Shown here piece after piece: positions 16,340 through 25,830 of a stretch of DNA of 64,000 nucleotides (its first letter is position 1; every line of letters begins with the position of its first letter). The notes below the pieces were generated by a model. The model saw only the letters and a list, made by a program, of their open reading frames with translations, had not been told where the DNA came from and searched no databases. Source of the DNA: Winogradskyella helgolandensis. Its GTDB lineage: Bacteria > Bacteroidota > Bacteroidia > Flavobacteriales > Flavobacteriaceae. The position numbers were made by a program, and so were the translations under genes. Where the stretch lies: assembly GCF_013404085.1 (NCBI RefSeq), contig NZ_JABFHO010000001.1:372001-436000 (forward strand), given 5' to 3'.

Positions 16340-17472
16340 TATTCACTTATTAATGTTATCGTCATAGTTTGGTTGTGCAATTGGCAAGCAGTTTCTCCAT
16401 GAAAAGGTGCTATTTCTCCGTAAGAATAAAACCCAGTTACCGTTGTGCCTTCGCCTAAAATTTCTATGACCTCATCAATTTCTTCTTCTACACGCTGGTC
16501 TAAAACTAACTTACGACCAATACAACTGACTAAAAAAGCAATGTCGGGTTTATTTTTTCTAAATTCTAAGGCCTGTCTCGCAGCACGCTCTGAGGCATTT
16601 GCAATATTATCGACATTAGTCATCATTAATTGCACTTTAGAATTTTCTTTTATATCACCTGCTAAAATAACGGCGTTGTCGTCTTCATTTATATTTAAAA
16701 TAGAACGTACAATAGATTGTTCATCGCCTGTAGATTTCACATTTAACGGATACAATAAAGCAGCACCAGGTAAATCCTTGGCTTTATCTCCCAAATAGGT
16801 TTTATATAAATCTAAAGCTGGCTGGCCATCTAATTCATAAAGCACGTTGCCTTCTGATTTTGTTACGGTTCTTTCGGGTCCAAAAGGCGTCCATCCACCA
16901 TGAATAGAGAATGTAATTTCTAAAGAGTCGCCATAAAAACCAATAGCAACCAACTCGCCTTCTTTAGGATTTTCGTTATAGGACGCTAAGGTTTTTTCAA
17001 ATCGGGTGTCATCACCACACAAACCCCCTGTAATTAAAAGATTATTATTACTAGGTGCACTCATGCCTTTGGTCAACTGGCTTCCGTTGATAAAACTCCC
17101 TTCCGAAACAACAAATACATATTTTAAACCGTCTTCTGGAAACTGTTGAATTAAATCATTTCCGGTTTTAAAGCTGTCTAAATCGGTATTAAGGACATTA
17201 CTGGTCTTAATGGTAAATTGACTTCTCTCAAATTCGATAGCCGTTATCGTTATGCTATTTTCATTCACTGTATTTGAAGAAATTTCAGCACAAGCCGAAC
17301 CAAAAACAATATGTCCATCTGGAAATAATGCCTTAATCTCTTCATAAATAGAAGTCGATTCTAACAAAAGTCGATTCCCAAAAACGATAACCAAAGGATT
17401 TTGTAATTTTTGATTTTCACCAATATATACCCAATCTTCATTGGCGTGTTTAACTAATTGTACTGTTTTCAT
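16339..17472 (-). CDS. FIST-domain sensor (NosP-like)
   Basis: 377 residues, cytoplasmic. FIST_N covers about 25-215 (LFPDGHIVFGSACAEISSN, LLITGGLCGDDTRFE, VAIGFYGDSLEI). FIST_C covers ~220-365 and ends in the signature GFYSYGEIAPF..CQLHNQTMTITL. FIST proteins are ligand sensors genetically tied to histidine kinases, and one branch, NosP, is a heme-based nitric oxide sensor. Coupling to two histidine kinases, an Hpt protein and an H-NOX gene in the same operon makes a NosP role attractive, but heme binding cannot be read from sequence here. It may equally sense a small molecule such as an amino acid. Confidence 0.88.
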   Translation of the reverse strand: MKTVQLVKHANEDWVYIGENQKLQNPLVIVFGNRLLLESTSIYEEIKALFPDGHIVFGSACAEISSNTVNENSITITAIEFERSQFTIKTSNVLNTDLDSFKTGNDLIQQFPEDGLKYVFVVSEGSFINGSQLTKGMSAPSNNNLLITGGLCGDDTRFEKTLASYNENPKEGELVAIGFYGDSLEITFSIHGGWTPFGPERTVTKSEGNVLYELDGQPALDLYKTYLGDKAKDLPGAALLYPLNVKSTGDEQSIVRSILNINEDDNAVILAGDIKENSKVQLMMTNVDNIANASERAARQALEFRKNKPDIAFLVSCIGRKLVLDQRVEEEIDEVIEILGEGTTVTGFYSYGEIAPFHGETACQLHNQTMTITLISE

Positions 17473-17474
17473 CG

Positions 17475-19817
17475 TTATTTTTTAAGGGTAAAGTAAAATG
17501 TGGTGCCAACTTTTGGTTCACTTTCTAGCCATATTTGACCTTCATGTAAGTCCACAATTTTCTTAACAATAGATAATCCTATTCCTGTAGAATCCTTACT
17601 TTTATTTAAAGCGTGGAAGATTTTAAAAATTTTATCATGGTATTTTTTCTCAATGCCCATACCATTGTCTGTAATTGAGAATTTGTAATGACTTTTTAAA
17701 TCATCGAAATCTATGCTAATCTTTCCTTCCTCTTTATCAATAAATTTAATGGCATTACTAATTAAATTTTGAAACAACTGCTGCAACTTGGTAGCATCTC
17801 CTTGTACGGTTGGTAGTGGTTTTAAAACCTTAATTTGAATATGCTCTGGCACGTAAAGCATAGATAGAATATTGCTCAGTTTCTTTTCTAAATCAACCGC
17901 TTCTTTTTGATTTGATTCAGTGCCAACACTTGAGTAATCGAGCACATCAGAAATCAACTGTTCCATCTTTTCGAGTGTGGCTTCAATGAGTTCAAAGTTG
18001 CGCATACTCATATCGTCTAACTTCCCTTTATTGTCTTCTTTTAACCAGCTTACCAAAGCATCAATACTTCGTAATGGTGATTTTAAATCGTGAGAAACAA
18101 TGTGCGCATATTCTTGAAGTTCGTCATTACTTCGTTCTAATTTTAGTAGTAATTTTTCTTTTTGAAGCTCTAAGGTTTTTAATGCTGTTATATCGATATG
18201 AACACCTATAGACCCAACGACACTTCCATTCATATCATAGTTTGGTGCGCCACTGACAAACCAATACTTTTCGTCTCCGGTTTTAGTTTTAACTTTAACT
18301 TCGTAAGAATTAGATTCGCCTCGTTTTCGCTTTTCGTTTTCACTAGCAATAGTATCCTTTGCTTCTTCGGTATTAAATATAGTGCTCGCATATTGCCCTA
18401 ACAATTCAGCCTCATCGTAACCTGACATTTCAGTAAAACTCTGATTCACCATTAGAATTTTCTCGTCGATATCTACCTCTACCAATCCTAAATTCATGTT
18501 GGCAATAATGCTATAATATTTTTGCTTTTGGGCTTCTAAACGTTTACGGTAAGTCCGCTTTAAAGTAACGTCTGTAAAGGTCCATAGAAATCCTTTTGAT
18601 TGTTCTCCAATGATAATAGGCAGGTAATTTCGCTCTAAAATTCTACCATCTTGCATCTCTAACTCATCGCCTATAACCTCAACTTTTGCTTCATCAATGG
18701 CATTCATTCGTTCTACAAATGCTTCTGGATTTTTAAAGAGCACTTTATTTTGTTGTGCAGCATCAGAACAATCCATACCATAAATTTCTTCAACAGGTCT
18801 ATCAAAATTTAAAAGCTCGCAAAACTTATTATTGGTAAGTACCACTTTTCTATTTTCATCTTCTAAAATAATACCGCTATCTAGATTTAAAACTAGTGTG
18901 GCTAATCTATTTTCGGACTCAATTAATTTTTCTTTGGCTTCGCGTTCTTTTGAGACATCTTCGATAGTTGCTACTTGATAGTCGATAGCTCCAGAACTAT
19001 TTCTTACCGCAGTAACATTGGTCTTTGCCCAAAAAATGCTACCATCTTTTTTAATGTATCGTTTTTCTAAGCGAAACTTATCAATATCTCCATTAACTAA
19101 TTGTGTCCTTGCTTTTTTAGACCTTTCTTCATCATCGGGATGCGTAATATCTTGAATTCGCATTGTTTTGAGTTCCTCTGAAGAATACCCCAACATATCA
19201 ATTAATGACTGATTAATTTGCAGTAAACCTGAGTAGCCGGTTTTGGAAAGTGAGATTCCAATCGGTGAGTTATTAATAATAATACTCAACTGATTTTTTT
19301 GTTCTTCTAACTCTTCTTTTAAGGCTTTTTCTTGAGTAATATCTCTAACAATTCCTTGGGCTGCAATGGGTTTATTATCTCTATCATACACTAAACTCGC
19401 ATTGATATGTACCCATTTAACCTCTTTAGATTTTGTGTAAATTCTCGCTTCGTAGTTTTTAAAGTAGCCTTTTGTTCTAAGTTGTTCAAAAGAGGCCATG
19501 GCATACTGGTAATCATCTTTATGAACCAGACTTAAAACATTAACAGCATCATTTTTAATATCGTAACCAAATAATTTGGTGGCAGCATCATTGAATTTTA
19601 AAATGGTACCATTAATTTCCATTAGCACAAAAGCATCAATAATATTTTCGAAAACCCCTTGCAGTTGAGAGGACTTTTCATCTAGAAGACTTTCTAATCG
19701 TTGTGAAGTAAAATAGAGCTCTCTTGATTTTTCTTCAAGAATTTTCTCAGCGGCTTTTCTCGCTTTCCTTTCTCTTTCTAGCGCTCTTTTTAGTATATCT
19801 ACTTGCTCTTGGCTCAT
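17475..19817 (-). CDS. Multi-PAS sensor histidine kinase
   Basis: 780 residues without membrane segments. An N-terminal coiled coil (LERERKARKAAEKILEEK) is followed by about four PAS domains (starts near 55, 180, 305 and 425; IDAFVLMEINGTILKFND, SPIGISLSKTGYSGL, SGIILEDENRKVVLTN, LGLVEVDIDEKILMVN) with PAC regions. Then come HisKA (YAHIVSHDLKSPLRSI) and HATPase (QLFQNLISNAIKFI, DNGMGIEKKYHDKIF, STGIGLSIVKKI). It overlaps the H-NOX gene by 1 bp. H-NOX proteins typically control a co-encoded kinase, so this is its likely partner. Confidence 0.92.
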   Translation of the reverse strand: MSQEQVDILKRALERERKARKAAEKILEEKSRELYFTSQRLESLLDEKSSQLQGVFENIIDAFVLMEINGTILKFNDAATKLFGYDIKNDAVNVLSLVHKDDYQYAMASFEQLRTKGYFKNYEARIYTKSKEVKWVHINASLVYDRDNKPIAAQGIVRDITQEKALKEELEEQKNQLSIIINNSPIGISLSKTGYSGLLQINQSLIDMLGYSSEELKTMRIQDITHPDDEERSKKARTQLVNGDIDKFRLEKRYIKKDGSIFWAKTNVTAVRNSSGAIDYQVATIEDVSKEREAKEKLIESENRLATLVLNLDSGIILEDENRKVVLTNNKFCELLNFDRPVEEIYGMDCSDAAQQNKVLFKNPEAFVERMNAIDEAKVEVIGDELEMQDGRILERNYLPIIIGEQSKGFLWTFTDVTLKRTYRKRLEAQKQKYYSIIANMNLGLVEVDIDEKILMVNQSFTEMSGYDEAELLGQYASTIFNTEEAKDTIASENEKRKRGESNSYEVKVKTKTGDEKYWFVSGAPNYDMNGSVVGSIGVHIDITALKTLELQKEKLLLKLERSNDELQEYAHIVSHDLKSPLRSIDALVSWLKEDNKGKLDDMSMRNFELIEATLEKMEQLISDVLDYSSVGTESNQKEAVDLEKKLSNILSMLYVPEHIQIKVLKPLPTVQGDATKLQQLFQNLISNAIKFIDKEEGKISIDFDDLKSHYKFSITDNGMGIEKKYHDKIFKIFHALNKSKDSTGIGLSIVKKIVDLHEGQIWLESEPKVGTTFYFTLKK

Positions 19818-20356
19818 TAATTTTTAGTAATAGTAAATCGTACTTGGGTGCCGTCTTCTTTTATTTTTTCTAAATCTATCGTTGCCGTAGAATTGAAGTG
19901 CTCGAATGTTTTATTCATTAAACCGAGTCCAAAGTGATGCATAGCTCTGCTCGATTTATAGTCCATTATTAATGAGTTCTCTGTTTTCTCTATGACTTCA
20001 AACGTTGGTAACTCTGCATCTGGATAAATTTTCCTAACCTCAACATGAATATGATTTTCTATTGATGAAATCATCTCTATTGGATCTTTATAAGTTGCCA
20101 AAAGCCCAGGGTAACTATTTTCTATCACATTAAAAAAGTGCTCTGCATATACTAAAAGTAGATTATCTATTGAAATTCCTGTATTTTCACTAAGATGCTG
20201 CAGTAATTGCAACATTTCAGAAAAGCTATACGTACCAACAGACGTATAAACTCCTTCGGATTCTAGCTCAGAACTTGAAATAATTCTATCCACCATTTCT
20301 AAGCCAAACTTCTCCTCTACAAGATCTAAAAATTCCGTAAATACGATTCCTTTCAT
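19817..20356 (-). CDS. H-NOX heme nitric oxide/oxygen-binding protein
   Basis: 179 residues, the usual stand-alone H-NOX length. It begins MKGIVFTEFLDLVEEKFG, the family start. The proximal heme ligand is probably His104 in HIHVEVRKIYPDAELP, and the heme-propionate motif YxSxR is present as Tyr133-Ser135-Arg137 (DYKSSR). H-NOX proteins bind NO at ferrous heme and then inhibit or alter a partner kinase. It lies between a CheY-like receiver gene and the PAS kinase with 1-bp overlaps on both sides, so the three are translated together. O2 binding needs a distal Tyr; I could not place one, so NO sensing is more likely. Confidence 0.93.
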   Translation of the reverse strand: MKGIVFTEFLDLVEEKFGLEMVDRIISSSELESEGVYTSVGTYSFSEMLQLLQHLSENTGISIDNLLLVYAEHFFNVIENSYPGLLATYKDPIEMISSIENHIHVEVRKIYPDAELPTFEVIEKTENSLIMDYKSSRAMHHFGLGLMNKTFEHFNSTATIDLEKIKEDGTQVRFTITKN

Positions 20357-20766
20357 TATGCGGTAATTAATTCGTTAATACTCCAATATGACAATAATTT
20401 TTCGATTTTAGAAACATAATCCTCGTATTTTAATGGTTTTAAGACATAACCAGCAATCCCTATTTTATAACACTCTAATAAATCTCTTTGATTATTTGAA
20501 GTGGTTAATATAATAGTAGGAATATATCTTAATCTATCGTCTGCTTTTAAAATCTTTAAAAACTCAATACCACTAATTTTTGGCATGTTTAAATCTAACA
20601 ATATAATATCGGGTAAACTATCTTTATTTTCAAGTAAACTTAAAGCTTCTTCACCATTATTGGCTTCTGTAATATTTTGATTTAATTGAAGTGAACTTGA
20701 AGCTCTATTAAGCTTCATCACTTCAATCATATCATCTTCTATAAGTAAAATATTGAGGGTTTTCAT
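20356..20766 (-). CDS. CheY-like response regulator receiver
   Basis: 136 residues, receiver domain only: acidic residues LLIEDD, phospho-acceptor Asp58 (IILLDLNMP), switch Thr in LTTSNNQRD, Lys in YVLKPLKYED. First gene of the signalling operon, overlapping the H-NOX start by 1 bp. With no output domain it probably acts through protein contact or as a phosphate carrier to the Hpt protein encoded at 14971. Confidence 0.92.
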   Translation of the reverse strand: MKTLNILLIEDDMIEVMKLNRASSSLQLNQNITEANNGEEALSLLENKDSLPDIILLDLNMPKISGIEFLKILKADDRLRYIPTIILTTSNNQRDLLECYKIGIAGYVLKPLKYEDYVSKIEKLLSYWSINELITA

Positions 20767-20892
20767 TTACAACTAAATTTATATGTATCATGGCAAGATA
20801 AATCAATTGACGAGATTGCATTTTATAATTCGGTTGAGCGCTATTTAGTATAGACGGATGGTCGATAAGTGTCGACGAATGGAAAAGCCATT

Positions 20893-21252
20893 TTACAAGG
20901 TTTCTCTCAATTTCTTTGGGAGTCCTTTCACCACCATATCGTAAGAATGGTCTATTAAATCTGTTATGAGTTTTGGAGAGAGCTCTCCAGAATGTACATA
21001 TACGCTGTTCCATTGCTTTTTGTGCATATGGTAACCTGGTTTTATATTCTCGTATTCTGCTCTTAATTCTTGAGCATATTCTGGATCACATTTTAAGTTA
21101 ATAAAAGCTTCGCCATTTTCCCAACGCTTTAACGACGCTAGAGCAAACATCTTGCCTAAAACTTTAAACACAAGCGTATCTTCATCAAAAGGAAAATGTT
21201 CGGTGACTTCTTTCTTGCTTAAACAGTAATTTCTGTACTCCTCTATATTCAT
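20893..21252 (-). CDS. MmcQ/YjbR family protein
   Basis: 119 residues, typical full length. Family landmarks: NIEEYRNYCLSKKEVTEHFPFDEDTLVFKV at the start, FALASLKRW, INLKCDPEYAQELR, then the conserved GYHMHKKQWNSVYV and a C-terminal helix DHSYDMVVKGLPKK. This is a CyaY-fold family thought to bind DNA or ligands; function is unproven. It is transcribed towards the signalling operon but separated from it by 126 bp. Confidence 0.9.
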   Translation of the reverse strand: MNIEEYRNYCLSKKEVTEHFPFDEDTLVFKVLGKMFALASLKRWENGEAFINLKCDPEYAQELRAEYENIKPGYHMHKKQWNSVYVHSGELSPKLITDLIDHSYDMVVKGLPKKLRETL

Positions 21253-21256
21253 AAAA

Positions 21257-21290
21257 AAACACGCTCAAAATTTAGGGGTTGAACGTGTTT
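21257..21290 (-). terminator. Terminator after the secreted protein gene at 21315
   Basis: Stem of 12 bp (AAACACGTTCAA / TTGAGCGTGTTT on the minus strand, one U-G pair) with a 10-nt loop, followed by a T run. It separates the T9SS operon from the MmcQ gene. Confidence 0.7.
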
Positions 21291-21314
21291 AAAATTACTG
21301 AATTTTATAGTGTC

Positions 21315-22010
21315 TTAAAAATACTTTCCTATCCATTTACTATTTGGAATGGCTTCGACGTTGGTTACCGAAATTTTATCTGGGAAAGAGGCCATGACAT
21401 TAGGGTCGGTTTTATAAATATGATCTATTTTATATTCAATGAAGTTAAAACCGGCTTTTAAGTCGAGATCATAGCTAAATATAATTTCCGCATCACCGCT
21501 GTCTAGCATTCGTGTTTGTGTACATTCTCCTTTATAATTAAAAGGTGAAGCTACATAAATCAATTCAAAATACGATCCTAAAATAGGCTCATTATAACCT
21601 GGATCTTCTATCCACGGCAAGAGCTTCTCATCCGAAACTGTAAAAATGACACCAACATAACGCTTGTCTTTTGTCCAAAGTGAAAGCGCTCCGGTTTCAA
21701 CGGATTTAATATTGTCATTTCCAGAAACCATGTTAATATCGCAAACATCAAAAAGCGTATAAGCCACATCGTTCATAAAATTGTCTTCCGTTTCTTTTGA
21801 TAATTGAGGAAGCTCTTGAGGAATATCAAATTTTATGTCTCCAGATTTTGACATGCTTCCTATTTTTATAGGCTGTTCCATACCAAAAGGCAGTACCATA
21901 ACATCAACATCTAAACTTCCAAAGGGATAGTCTTCAATTTTCGGCTGGCTTTGAGATTGTGCAAAATTGAATACCAAAATGCTAATAATACATAAGAGTA
22001 CGTTTTTCAT
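21315..22010 (-). CDS. Secreted hypothetical protein
   Basis: 231 residues with signal peptide MKNVLLCIISILVFNFAQSQ. The mature part is beta-rich with three cysteines (LFDVCDIN, KGECTQ); no family recognised. It starts 5 bp after the stop of the T9SS propeller gene at 22016, so it is co-transcribed with it and probably works with that surface protein. Confidence 0.7.
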   Translation of the reverse strand: MKNVLLCIISILVFNFAQSQSQPKIEDYPFGSLDVDVMVLPFGMEQPIKIGSMSKSGDIKFDIPQELPQLSKETEDNFMNDVAYTLFDVCDINMVSGNDNIKSVETGALSLWTKDKRYVGVIFTVSDEKLLPWIEDPGYNEPILGSYFELIYVASPFNYKGECTQTRMLDSGDAEIIFSYDLDLKAGFNFIEYKIDHIYKTDPNVMASFPDKISVTNVEAIPNSKWIGKYF

Positions 22011-22015
22011 AAAGT

Positions 22016-25000
22016 TTAGTTTTTAATGAATTTTATAGATTGAGCATCTCCGTTTTCAGTAGTTGCCGTTAAAAGGTAAATTCCTGTATTTAAAGCTGAC
22101 ACATCCAACAAATGATTTGTTTTAAAGTTAGTATTGGATTGTACCTCTTGACCTAATAAATTATGGACACTAACACGAAACGGAAGTGCTTCTGTTAATT
22201 TAATATTTACCATTGTATCTACAGGGTTTGGCCATAATTTTACGCTATGATTATCGCTATCAAATTGATTGACATTTAGTACGACCTCAACATATTTGTT
22301 TTGAGTTAAATTGGTAATAATAGGCTCATTCTGATCAAAATAAATTGCTGCTCTGTTTTCCATAATATCATCGACAACAACATCATCTTTGGCTTTAATC
22401 ATGTATTTTATATAGCCTTGACTTGCCAATTCATCATTGGCCGTGTAGTCTAAATAAATATCGTTAAAGTTGAATTTTACAATATTCTCATCACCCGATT
22501 TTATGGTTTCGATAGATAATGGATGTGAGCTCTCTAACAGGGTTAATGAATATTTATCAAATTTCTGATCTAAGGAATCTACTACAAAAACATCTTTTGC
22601 TGAAAAATTACCTTCATTTTGAAAACGTATGGTATACGTCAACCATTTTTCGTATAAAGGAATTTCATTAATAGCATCTGGCACCCCAGGATTTACCAAT
22701 TTATCATTAGGATCGTAAGAAGAACGGATTGGTGTATTGTAAGGACCGTCGGAATAGATATCTTTTCTTTCCTCGTATGGTGGCTCTTCATAAATTTCTT
22801 CAGGTGTTCTATAAGGCCCACCTAACTCTGGCAAACCTTGCCCTCCATCAGGCTCTCTTGGAATGAGCTCCACAACATTCATTTCTGGTGAACCATCACC
22901 AAAATCATCACTAGCCGTTTTTCCTACTCCATAACTCACCACAGCCCCATTGTTGGCTGGTGTAAATAATTCGGTTTTAATTTCAAGCACATACGTGTCT
23001 AATGGGCTTATTTGTGGCAAAGTGAAAGACACTTTTGTAGTATCGGCAACTGTAGTTATAACTGGAGTTAAAGATAAAATGGTCGAAGAATAGGTACTTG
23101 GATCTACATTAGGTGTCCACTTATGGCTTCTAGGCTCAATGGTGAGATTATCTATAATATGAAACGGTTGTAAGGGTTGTAATCGTGTTATTTTTACCTC
23201 ATCAATTGCAGGTAATATATTATTAGTACCTTCTTCGATATTGAAAAAGACAAAATCAAAGTCAACATTATTAAATGCTTTAGTATAAGACAAATTCCCT
23301 ATGGCCGTGGTAAACGTGTTTTCGAAATTGGAACGTGTAAATGCCCAAGCTCCTTGTTTTGCTGATGATTTTATTAAAAGTGATTCTATGTTTTTCGGCT
23401 GAAGCTGAATATCAGTAACATTTGTGTCGGCATTTAAATCGGTTACATTTGAGATACGTTGACGCTCTGGTGCAACTACATATGGACTTAACACAGGAAG
23501 CGTAATATCATAAGTTCCTATGCCTTCAAAATAAGGAAAATAATAGCTTCCATCTGCACGTGTGTACAGTTCATAAATGGCTCCTGTACTTGTTTTTAAA
23601 GCTAATTTTTGATTCGGATAGCCTTCATCAACATCAAATTGATTGTTTTCATTGATGTCCATATATACATTTCCTGTAATACCATAAGTGACTCCCTCAT
23701 TTAAAAACTGTGGTGCTGTATTATCGGTTGTGATTTTCATCCATTTGGTGGACGCATGCGACCAAAATGCGCCATTGGCATCAATTGCCAATACTTTTGG
23801 TCTGTAAAAAGAATTGTATGGAATCAATCCTGAACCACCTTCTATTTGAATGGATGAAAAAACAGGAGTTGAATCTTCTGGGTTTTCAATGCTAATCAAC
23901 CGAGCAGAATCATTGGTTAACATCCAAATCTTCCCATTAATGTCTGAAACTCCTGCAACAATATTATATAATGCAGAAAAGTCATTGACACCAATATTTT
24001 TTAATGTTGTTCCATCAAACAAAAAGATACCGCTTGAACAAATAACAGCGACATTACCATTTGGTAATGGTATTAATTCTTTAACACTTCCTAAACTAAC
24101 GGTACTTATAAAAGTTGTTGTGGTTTGCGTCGTAGTATCGAACTTTTTAAATTCAATTCCACTTCCCACATTTTTTGCGAAAAAAGCATTACCATTAATA
24201 TCTGGTGTAAAATCGTACCAATTACTATAAGTAGTTTCATCTAAATTAAATGTTTGTATCAACTGATTATATTTATAAACAAAAATTTTTCTAGCCGAAT
24301 TACTAAACATCCAAATCTGATCTTTGTATCTATGATATTGGGTAATTGCACTAGAGCCATGACTTGGTAAATTTGCTACATAAGGCATATACACTTTTTT
24401 CAATGTTTGGTAATTGATTATTGGATTGCCATCAACATCTAAAATGAAAGAGCTTGTCCCTCCCAGATTATATTGTTTTCTAAACTCGTCTGTGTTTGAA
24501 ACGTAACTCAATATGCCTCCATCATAATAGTCGTAAAACCACATACCATCAGCATCTGGATAAGCAAAATAATATCTATTCAACATTTTATCAGAAAGGT
24601 TGTTGGGCTCGTCGTCAGTTATACCAATCCAAACTCCATTATCATCAACAATAGCTTCGTAATTAATATCGGCTGAAGATGACGTATTACTAGTCGTCAT
24701 AATATAAATCTTGTTATTGTATTTATATACTTCTGAAGGTGAATAGGTCATTTTAAAACCTAAAGCGGCCATATCGTCTAAGGTTCTTATAGTCCAAATA
24801 GGATTGGTTTCATCAGGTTCTAATTCCACAAAACCGGATAAATTATGAGCTGTTGCCCAAACCTTTCCATTATTATCAATGTCTAAATTGTTAAAAGAAT
24901 AATTTTGTGTTGGTGTTTTTGCTAATTGAAACGCAGCAATAGCTTCAGTTGCCATATTAAATTTATATATAACACCATTTGTACCTGTTAAATTTGCCAA

Positions 25001-25819
25001 CCATAGATTTCCATTTCCATCATCAGCAACGTCCTGTACATTTACAATATATTGAGATGTATCCGTTAAGTAGGATTCCTCTATGGCAATCGTGCTTTTA
25101 TTTAATTTATATAAGCCTGTAGTGGTTCCATAATACAAGGCATCATTAGCAAAGAGTAGCGTGCTTTCACTATTTTCTCCAGTAACCGTTGTTGGTAAAT
25201 TTCCGAGAAGACTTAAGGTATCGTTTTCATGTTTATAAATTTTATAAGATCCACCAGATACTGCAACAATATAAGTGGTGTTTGTACTACTATCATAAGC
25301 AAATGAATTGGTGTAATTACTCACGCTTCCACCAGTTGCTGTATCATAGGATAATAAATGAAATGTATTCGTGGTTAGGTCTAAATAATGCAAACCAAAA
25401 TTAAACCCATGAAAAAAGAATAATTTCCCTGTATGGTCTATAACTGCTCTTCTAGCGTCTGCAGAATTAGTTGTTGTTCTTGGTATCACAAAGTTTGGAA
25501 TGTTTTGCCAAGTACCATCGGTTTTTTTTATTGAAATTCCCGCTTGTGTTACAAACACTTCGTCATCGTTATAGTAATTAGGGACCATTTTTCTAATAGC
25601 TCTATAATTAAGCCCGTAACTGGCTTCTACCACTCCCAAGTTATTCTGACTGTCACAAAAAGTGACTTTGCCCTGAGCCTCAGCTATCGTATTGCCACAT
25701 TGGTTAGGATAATAGGTCACTTTTGTACCTACGAGGTAAGTTTCTACTTTTTGCACTTGTGCTTCTAAAACATTAACTAGAAGACATAAGCCTATACTGA
25801 TAAGTAATTTTGATTTCAT
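22016..25819 (-). CDS. Large T9SS-secreted beta-propeller surface protein
   Basis: 1267 residues. Signal peptide MKSKLLISIGLCLLVNVLEA. The first ~700 residues contain repeated blade-like units of the two-component-regulator-propeller kind (DDGNGNLWLANLTG, DINGKIWMLTNDSA). A Cna-B/SdrD-like region near 720-790 (GNVYMDINENNQFDVDEGYPN) follows. Around 1040-1190 is the DUF7619/DUF11-type domain (YDPNDKLVNPG, LTYTIRFQNEGNF, NRAAIYFDQNEPI). The last ~75 residues (LWPNPVDTMVNIKL ... IYLLTATTENGD) form a type A T9SS sorting tail. Middle gene of the operon 28677-21315. Likely an adhesin or surface scaffold. Confidence 0.88.
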   Translation of the reverse strand: MKSKLLISIGLCLLVNVLEAQVQKVETYLVGTKVTYYPNQCGNTIAEAQGKVTFCDSQNNLGVVEASYGLNYRAIRKMVPNYYNDDEVFVTQAGISIKKTDGTWQNIPNFVIPRTTTNSADARRAVIDHTGKLFFFHGFNFGLHYLDLTTNTFHLLSYDTATGGSVSNYTNSFAYDSSTNTTYIVAVSGGSYKIYKHENDTLSLLGNLPTTVTGENSESTLLFANDALYYGTTTGLYKLNKSTIAIEESYLTDTSQYIVNVQDVADDGNGNLWLANLTGTNGVIYKFNMATEAIAAFQLAKTPTQNYSFNNLDIDNNGKVWATAHNLSGFVELEPDETNPIWTIRTLDDMAALGFKMTYSPSEVYKYNNKIYIMTTSNTSSSADINYEAIVDDNGVWIGITDDEPNNLSDKMLNRYYFAYPDADGMWFYDYYDGGILSYVSNTDEFRKQYNLGGTSSFILDVDGNPIINYQTLKKVYMPYVANLPSHGSSAITQYHRYKDQIWMFSNSARKIFVYKYNQLIQTFNLDETTYSNWYDFTPDINGNAFFAKNVGSGIEFKKFDTTTQTTTTFISTVSLGSVKELIPLPNGNVAVICSSGIFLFDGTTLKNIGVNDFSALYNIVAGVSDINGKIWMLTNDSARLISIENPEDSTPVFSSIQIEGGSGLIPYNSFYRPKVLAIDANGAFWSHASTKWMKITTDNTAPQFLNEGVTYGITGNVYMDINENNQFDVDEGYPNQKLALKTSTGAIYELYTRADGSYYFPYFEGIGTYDITLPVLSPYVVAPERQRISNVTDLNADTNVTDIQLQPKNIESLLIKSSAKQGAWAFTRSNFENTFTTAIGNLSYTKAFNNVDFDFVFFNIEEGTNNILPAIDEVKITRLQPLQPFHIIDNLTIEPRSHKWTPNVDPSTYSSTILSLTPVITTVADTTKVSFTLPQISPLDTYVLEIKTELFTPANNGAVVSYGVGKTASDDFGDGSPEMNVVELIPREPDGGQGLPELGGPYRTPEEIYEEPPYEERKDIYSDGPYNTPIRSSYDPNDKLVNPGVPDAINEIPLYEKWLTYTIRFQNEGNFSAKDVFVVDSLDQKFDKYSLTLLESSHPLSIETIKSGDENIVKFNFNDIYLDYTANDELASQGYIKYMIKAKDDVVVDDIMENRAAIYFDQNEPIITNLTQNKYVEVVLNVNQFDSDNHSVKLWPNPVDTMVNIKLTEALPFRVSVHNLLGQEVQSNTNFKTNHLLDVSALNTGIYLLTATTENGDAQSIKFIKN

Positions 25820-25830
25820 GGCTAGTGTAT

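Noticed and set aside
20732..21013. A 93-residue minus-strand frame overlapping the MmcQ/YjbR gene
   Set aside because: It lies mostly inside the well-conserved MmcQ gene in another frame and has no protein-like features.
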